From: Streptomyces spinoverrucosus
Lineage (GTDB): Bacteria; Actinomycetota; Actinomycetes; Streptomycetales; Streptomycetaceae
DNA length: 64,000 bases
Assembly (NCBI RefSeq): GCF_015712165.1
Contig: NZ_JADPZX010000001.1
Coordinates: 4,724,001-4,788,000 of the forward strand
Direction of reading: 5' to 3'
The notes below the pieces were generated by a model. That model saw only the letters and a list, made by a program, of their open reading frames with translations. It had not been told where the DNA came from and did no database searches. The translations under genes and the position numbers were made by a program. Position 1 is the stretch's first letter. Every line of letters starts with the position of its first letter. Positions 60,624 to 64,000 of this stretch are shown piece by piece.

Positions 60624-62663
60624 TCAGGTGAGTTGCTGCGGCAGCGGCGCCATGTGGGTGACGATCAGCCCGGACACGGCTCGGGTCAGCACCACGTACA
60701 GACGCCGCAGGCCGGTCCCTTCGTCCGGCTCGCCGTCGACCACGGCCCGGGGTTCGTCCAGGACCACGTAGTCGTACTCCAGACCCTTGGCCAGTGAGGC
60801 CGGGACCAGGGTCAGACGGGTTTCGTACGACGTCTCCTCGCCGGGGGCCAAGTAGCCGATCCCGGCTGCCGTGAGCGCCTCCGCGAGCGCCGGGACGCGG
60901 GCGTCCGCCGCGATCAGGCCCACCGAGCCCTCGTTCGCGAGCGATTCGGCGCAGGCGGCCACCACGTCCGCGTCGCCCGCCACCTGCCGGACCTCGAACG
61001 CACCGGGATTCTCACGCACCGACGCCACCGGCGTCAGGCCCGGCGCGATGTGCGGCAGCAGCCGGGAGGCGTACGTGATGACGTCCGTCGGGACGCGGAA
61101 ACCCGCCGTCAGCTCCTCGATCAGCGCGTCGCCCTTGCCCAGGTGGGCCAGGGCCTCCTGCCAACTGCCCGTCGCCCAGGGCGTGGTGCCCTGCGCCAGG
61201 TCGCCGAGGACCGTCGCGGAGCCGGTCGTGCAGCGGCGGCCGACCGCTCGGTACTGCATGGGCGACAGGTCCTGCGCCTCGTCGAGGACGACATGGCCGA
61301 GCGACGGCGTGCGGTCGATCAGGTCCCTCGCCTCGTCGATCAGCACCGCGTCCGCCGCCGACCACTTCGCCGACTTCACCGACCGCGCCGGTCTCGCCCA
61401 CAGGACCGTCTTCTGCTCGTCCTCGCCCAGTACGCCCTCCGCGTGTACGGCGAGAAAGTCCGCGTCGGTCAGCAGCCGCAGCACCAGCTTCGCCGGATCG
61501 ACGGCCGGCCAGATCGCCTTGACCGCCGCCTTCACGGCACTATTGCGGGCCACCGCGTCCTGCACCCGGTCGTCCGGCGCCTCACCCGACCGTTCCATCT
61601 GCACCAGCACGGCATGCGCGATCCGCTGCGGCAGGGCCTCGCGGGCGGCGCCGTACCGGATGCCCCGGTCCAGCAACTCCCGCACGATCTCCTCGACTTC
61701 GTACGCCGGCACCCGCCACCGACGCGACCCCCGCACCACGACCACCGGCTCCGTGGGCATGGTCACGTGCGCGTACAGCGCCCGGCGGACGACCTCCGCC
61801 ATCCTCGCGTCCCCCTTGACGAGGGCGGCCGCCGCGTCGTCCGTGCCCCGCACCTCCACATGCGCCACCAGGTCGTCGACCGTCGCCTGTCGTACCGTCA
61901 ACTCGCCCAGCGCCGGGAGCACTTGCTCGATGTAGTGCAGGAAGGAGCGGTTCGGGCCGATCACGAGGGTGCCGGTGCGGGCCAGCCGCTCGCGGTGGGC
62001 GTAGAGGAGGTACGCCACGCGGTGCAGGCCGACCGCGGTCTTCCCGGTGCCGGGACCGCCCTGCACGCACACCGTGCCGCCCAGCCCGCTGCGCACGATC
62101 TCGTCCTGCTCCGGCTGGATCGTGGCGACGATGTCCCGCATCGGGCCCACACGCGGGCGCTCGATCTCCTGCTGGAGCAGCTTGCTGGTCCGCGCCGCCT
62201 CGGCCGGGTCGGAGAGGTGCTCGTCCTCGTACGCTGTCAACTCCCCGCCGAGGTAACCGAAACGGCGGCGCAGCGCGATGTCCATCGGGTCCTTCTTGGA
62301 CGCCCGGTAGAAAGGCTGCGAGACCGGCGCACGCCAGTCGATGACCATCGGGTCGCCGTCCGCGTCGTGCACATGCCGGCGCCCGATGTAGAAGCGTTCA
62401 CCGTGTGCGCCCTCGGCCTGCTCGACGCCGGGCGCGCGCAGATAGTCGAGGCGGCCGAAGAACAGCGGGGTGTCGCTGAGGTCGGCGAGGGCCTTGATGC
62501 GCTCGTCGATCTGGCGTTCCAGGATCTGGGCGTTGACCCAGTTCGCGGTGACGTCGCTGATGTCGAGCGACTCGACGTCCTCCCGCATCGCCCGCAGCGC
62601 GGAACGGGACGCGGCGAGGTGGGAACGCTCATGGGCGAGCGGATCGTCGGCGGGCGTGGCCAA
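60624..62663 (-). CDS. HelD-type UvrD/Rep-like helicase, RNA polymerase associated
   Basis: 679 residues from a TTG at 62663 with GGAGG eight bases upstream. The N-terminal coiled-coil arm (about 1-75) would reach into the RNA polymerase channel. It is followed by RRHVHDADGDPMVIDWRAP, typical of HelD. The superfamily 1 motifs are VCVQGGPGTGKTAVGLHR (Walker A, about 200-208), HVVLDEAQDLSPMQ (motif II) and EYDYVVLDEP plus LYVVLTRAVSGL (motif VI). HelD releases stalled polymerase, and some actinobacterial forms (HelR) give rifampicin tolerance. No rifampicin-associated element was found upstream. Confidence 0.9.
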   Translation of the reverse strand: MATPADDPLAHERSHLAASRSALRAMREDVESLDISDVTANWVNAQILERQIDERIKALADLSDTPLFFGRLDYLRAPGVEQAEGAHGERFYIGRRHVHDADGDPMVIDWRAPVSQPFYRASKKDPMDIALRRRFGYLGGELTAYEDEHLSDPAEAARTSKLLQQEIERPRVGPMRDIVATIQPEQDEIVRSGLGGTVCVQGGPGTGKTAVGLHRVAYLLYAHRERLARTGTLVIGPNRSFLHYIEQVLPALGELTVRQATVDDLVAHVEVRGTDDAAAALVKGDARMAEVVRRALYAHVTMPTEPVVVVRGSRRWRVPAYEVEEIVRELLDRGIRYGAAREALPQRIAHAVLVQMERSGEAPDDRVQDAVARNSAVKAAVKAIWPAVDPAKLVLRLLTDADFLAVHAEGVLGEDEQKTVLWARPARSVKSAKWSAADAVLIDEARDLIDRTPSLGHVVLDEAQDLSPMQYRAVGRRCTTGSATVLGDLAQGTTPWATGSWQEALAHLGKGDALIEELTAGFRVPTDVITYASRLLPHIAPGLTPVASVRENPGAFEVRQVAGDADVVAACAESLANEGSVGLIAADARVPALAEALTAAGIGYLAPGEETSYETRLTLVPASLAKGLEYDYVVLDEPRAVVDGEPDEGTGLRRLYVVLTRAVSGLIVTHMAPLPQQLT

Positions 62664-62931
62664 GGCGGTGCCTCCGGAGAGCTACGGGTGCGGTGAGGGA
62701 TGCCCCCGGTTTCCGTCCGGGCGGCGGCACTCCCCGAGGGAGGCGGGCAAGAGCGGAGATTCTAGGTGAGCGGCAGAGGACGGACCAACGAGTTTTTCTC
62801 CCCGTACGGCCCCTAGGGGACGAGCCCTCCTCCCTCAGGGCCACGGCTCCCTCTTCAGGGCTACCCAAGGGCTACGCAGGTTCGGCCCCGAGACCGATGC
62901 CCCTTCACGGTGCGAAACCCACCATGGACAC

Positions 62932-63114
62932 ATGAGTGCAGCGACCTTCCACCCGGCCCCCGCCCCGGCCCACCCCGGCGCCACATCCCTCACCGGCAGC
63001 CACCGTCACCGCCTCGGCGAAGCCCTGCGTGCCGTGAGGGTGTTCGCGGGCGCCGCGTTCGATGTGATCGTCCTCGGCGAGTACGGCGAGGAGGCGGGCG
63101 TCCGCCGCAAGTGA
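62932..63114 (+). CDS. Small conserved-looking hypothetical protein
   Basis: 60 residues from ATG 62932. It has a Pro/Ala/His-rich N-terminus and a hydrophobic helix VRVFAGAAFDVIVLGEYGEEAGVRR at the C-terminus. Similar short proteins ending in a VLGEY-type motif occur in Streptomyces, as far as I recall. There is no domain. The region from 62664 to 62931 upstream holds the divergent helD promoter and a CCCCTAGGGG palindrome near 62811. Confidence 0.55.
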   Translation: MSAATFHPAPAPAHPGATSLTGSHRHRLGEALRAVRVFAGAAFDVIVLGEYGEEAGVRRK

Positions 63115-63131
63115 GCGTCTAGTGTCACGGC

Positions 63132-64000
63132 GTGACGAGACGACAACGCTCGGCAGCTTCCGCCACACTCCTCGCCGTCTCCGTCGCGGCCTTCGCCGCC
63201 CTGTGCGTCGTACAACGCCCACCCATGGCCGACGCCCTGGTGTACCGGGCCGAGGGCGCGGCCGTCCTGCACGGCCATGACCTCTACGGCTTCACCGTCA
63301 CCAGATGGCGGCTCCCCGCCACCTATCCTCCCTTCGCCGCGCTCCTCTTCACCCCCGCCGCCTGGATCCCCGTAGCGGCCCTGAAGGCCGGTTTCCTCGC
63401 GGCCAACACCCTGCTCACCGCCTGCCTGGTCCACCTCTCCGCCCGACTCGCCGGCCGCCCCCTGAGCCTCCCCGCCCTCTGCGCCGCCACCGCCCTCGCC
63501 CTGTGGCTGGAGCCGGTCTTCCAGACGCTCCTCTACGGCCAGATCAACCTCGCCCTCGCCTGCCTGGTCCTGTGGGACCTCACCCGCCCGCCCGGCGCCC
63601 CGGGCAAGGGCGTGGCCATCGGCATCGCGGCCGGCATCAAGCTCACGCCGGCCGTCTTCATCGCGTATCTGCTCCTGCGCGGCCGCTACCGGCAGGCCGC
63701 CACCGCGACGACCGCCTTCGCGGTGACCGTCGCCCTCGGCGCGCTGGCCCTCCCCGCCGCCAGCGCGGACTTCTGGCTGCGCCGCCTGTACGAGACCGAC
63801 CGGGTGGGCAAGCCCTGGATCGTCGACAACCAGTCGCTCCAGGGGCTGGTCGCCCGCACCCTGGGCGACCAGGCGCCGGGCCTCGCCTGGGTGGTGCCCG
63901 CCGCCCTGATCGCGGCCACCGCCCTGTGGCTGATCCACCGCACGCCGGACGACCGCCACGCCCTGCTGCTGACGGCCGTCACCGCGCTGCTGATCTCGCC
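63132..64000 (+). CDS. GT87-family membrane mannosyltransferase-like protein (3' end beyond the window)
   Basis: 289 codons from GTG 63132 to the window edge. The N-terminal membrane helix (LLAVSVAAFAALCVV) is followed by the periplasmic catalytic loop with DALVYRAEGAAVLHGHDLYG (the conserved acidic region of GT-C enzymes) and ATYPPFAALLFTPAAW. Further helices include LYGQINLALACLVLWDL and GVAIGIAAGIKLTPAVF, a GT87 (DUF2029) hallmark. The family adds mannose from polyprenyl-phosphomannose to lipoglycans. About 100-130 residues are missing. Confidence 0.85.
   Translation, partial: MTRRQRSAASATLLAVSVAAFAALCVVQRPPMADALVYRAEGAAVLHGHDLYGFTVTRWRLPATYPPFAALLFTPAAWIPVAALKAGFLAANTLLTACLVHLSARLAGRPLSLPALCAATALALWLEPVFQTLLYGQINLALACLVLWDLTRPPGAPGKGVAIGIAAGIKLTPAVFIAYLLLRGRYRQAATATTAFAVTVALGALALPAASADFWLRRLYETDRVGKPWIVDNQSLQGLVARTLGDQAPGLAWVVPAALIAATALWLIHRTPDDRHALLLTAVTALLIS

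Noticed and set aside
62664..62931. Rifampicin-associated element upstream of helD
   Set aside because: The region contains a CCCCTAGGGG palindrome but nothing matching the longer inverted repeat expected for that element.

Overview
The window is high-GC actinomycete chromosome, almost certainly Streptomyces. The evidence is third-position GC bias, many GTG starts, 4-bp start/stop overlaps, cdgB, otsA/otsB, glucosyl-3-phosphoglycerate synthase, a CIRCE-controlled groEL2, and a DasR/SoxR-type regulatory vocabulary. From memory, the order from about 17 kb to 53 kb resembles the core region around groEL2 of S. coelicolor. That comparison was not checked.

Region 1 (1-10.7 kb) is an actinomycete integrative and conjugative element (AICE) that runs off the left edge. 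It has a tyrosine integrase (N-terminal two thirds only), an excisionase, a DUF3631-type replication ATPase with iteron-like repeats, a primase-polymerase, a small membrane protein, a TraB/FtsK conjugal translocase, a HExxH protein, an RRQL zinc protein, a Spd-type membrane protein, two small conserved proteins, and a divergent GntR repressor facing repeated operator-like motifs. Many genes are joined by ATGA/GTGA overlaps. A GGCT-like cargo gene lies next to the right attachment site, which is the 3' half of a tRNA gene (TGT anticodon loop). The intact tRNA should lie left of the window.

Region 2 (10.7-25.2 kb) is chromosomal housekeeping and accessory genes: a broken Ig-like fragment, an FAD oxidoreductase, an APH(6)-like kinase with a GNAT acetyltransferase, an intact IS701-family element inserted exactly at the stop codon of an MFS gene, a quinone reductase with a perfect SoxR box, a pentapeptide-repeat protein, an M1 peptidase lipoprotein, TerD, ArfB, an ECF sigma factor and a flavin reductase.

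Region 3 (25.2-44.5 kb) holds cdgB (c-di-GMP synthesis), an N-acetylglucosamine catabolic cluster (PfkB kinase, nagA, ROK kinase, sugar-binding lipoprotein) with DasR-like sites, trehalose genes otsB/otsA in convergent overlap, gpgS, a SAM-I riboswitch before thrC, a MoaD/ThiS-like carrier, a cold-shock protein, groEL2 with a three-half-site CIRCE, an Old Yellow Enzyme and an MFS transporter.

Region 4 (44.5-64 kb) holds a Tat-exported amine oxidase coupled to a secreted RidA, an ABC-F protein with a 12-codon leader peptide and probable attenuator, a MurNAc cluster (murR-murQ-murP) whose PTS permease carries nine tandem 16-residue repeats between IIB and IIC, a putative CutC, an nSTAND-WD40 protein coupled to a small partner that shares a terminal QA(G/H)RD motif (the best candidate for a little-described conflict or signalling system), a HelD-type helicase and a truncated GT87 glycosyltransferase. 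A dispersed repeat of about 75 bp occurs three times (30.4, 38.0 and 52.2 kb), once inside the 5' end of nagA.
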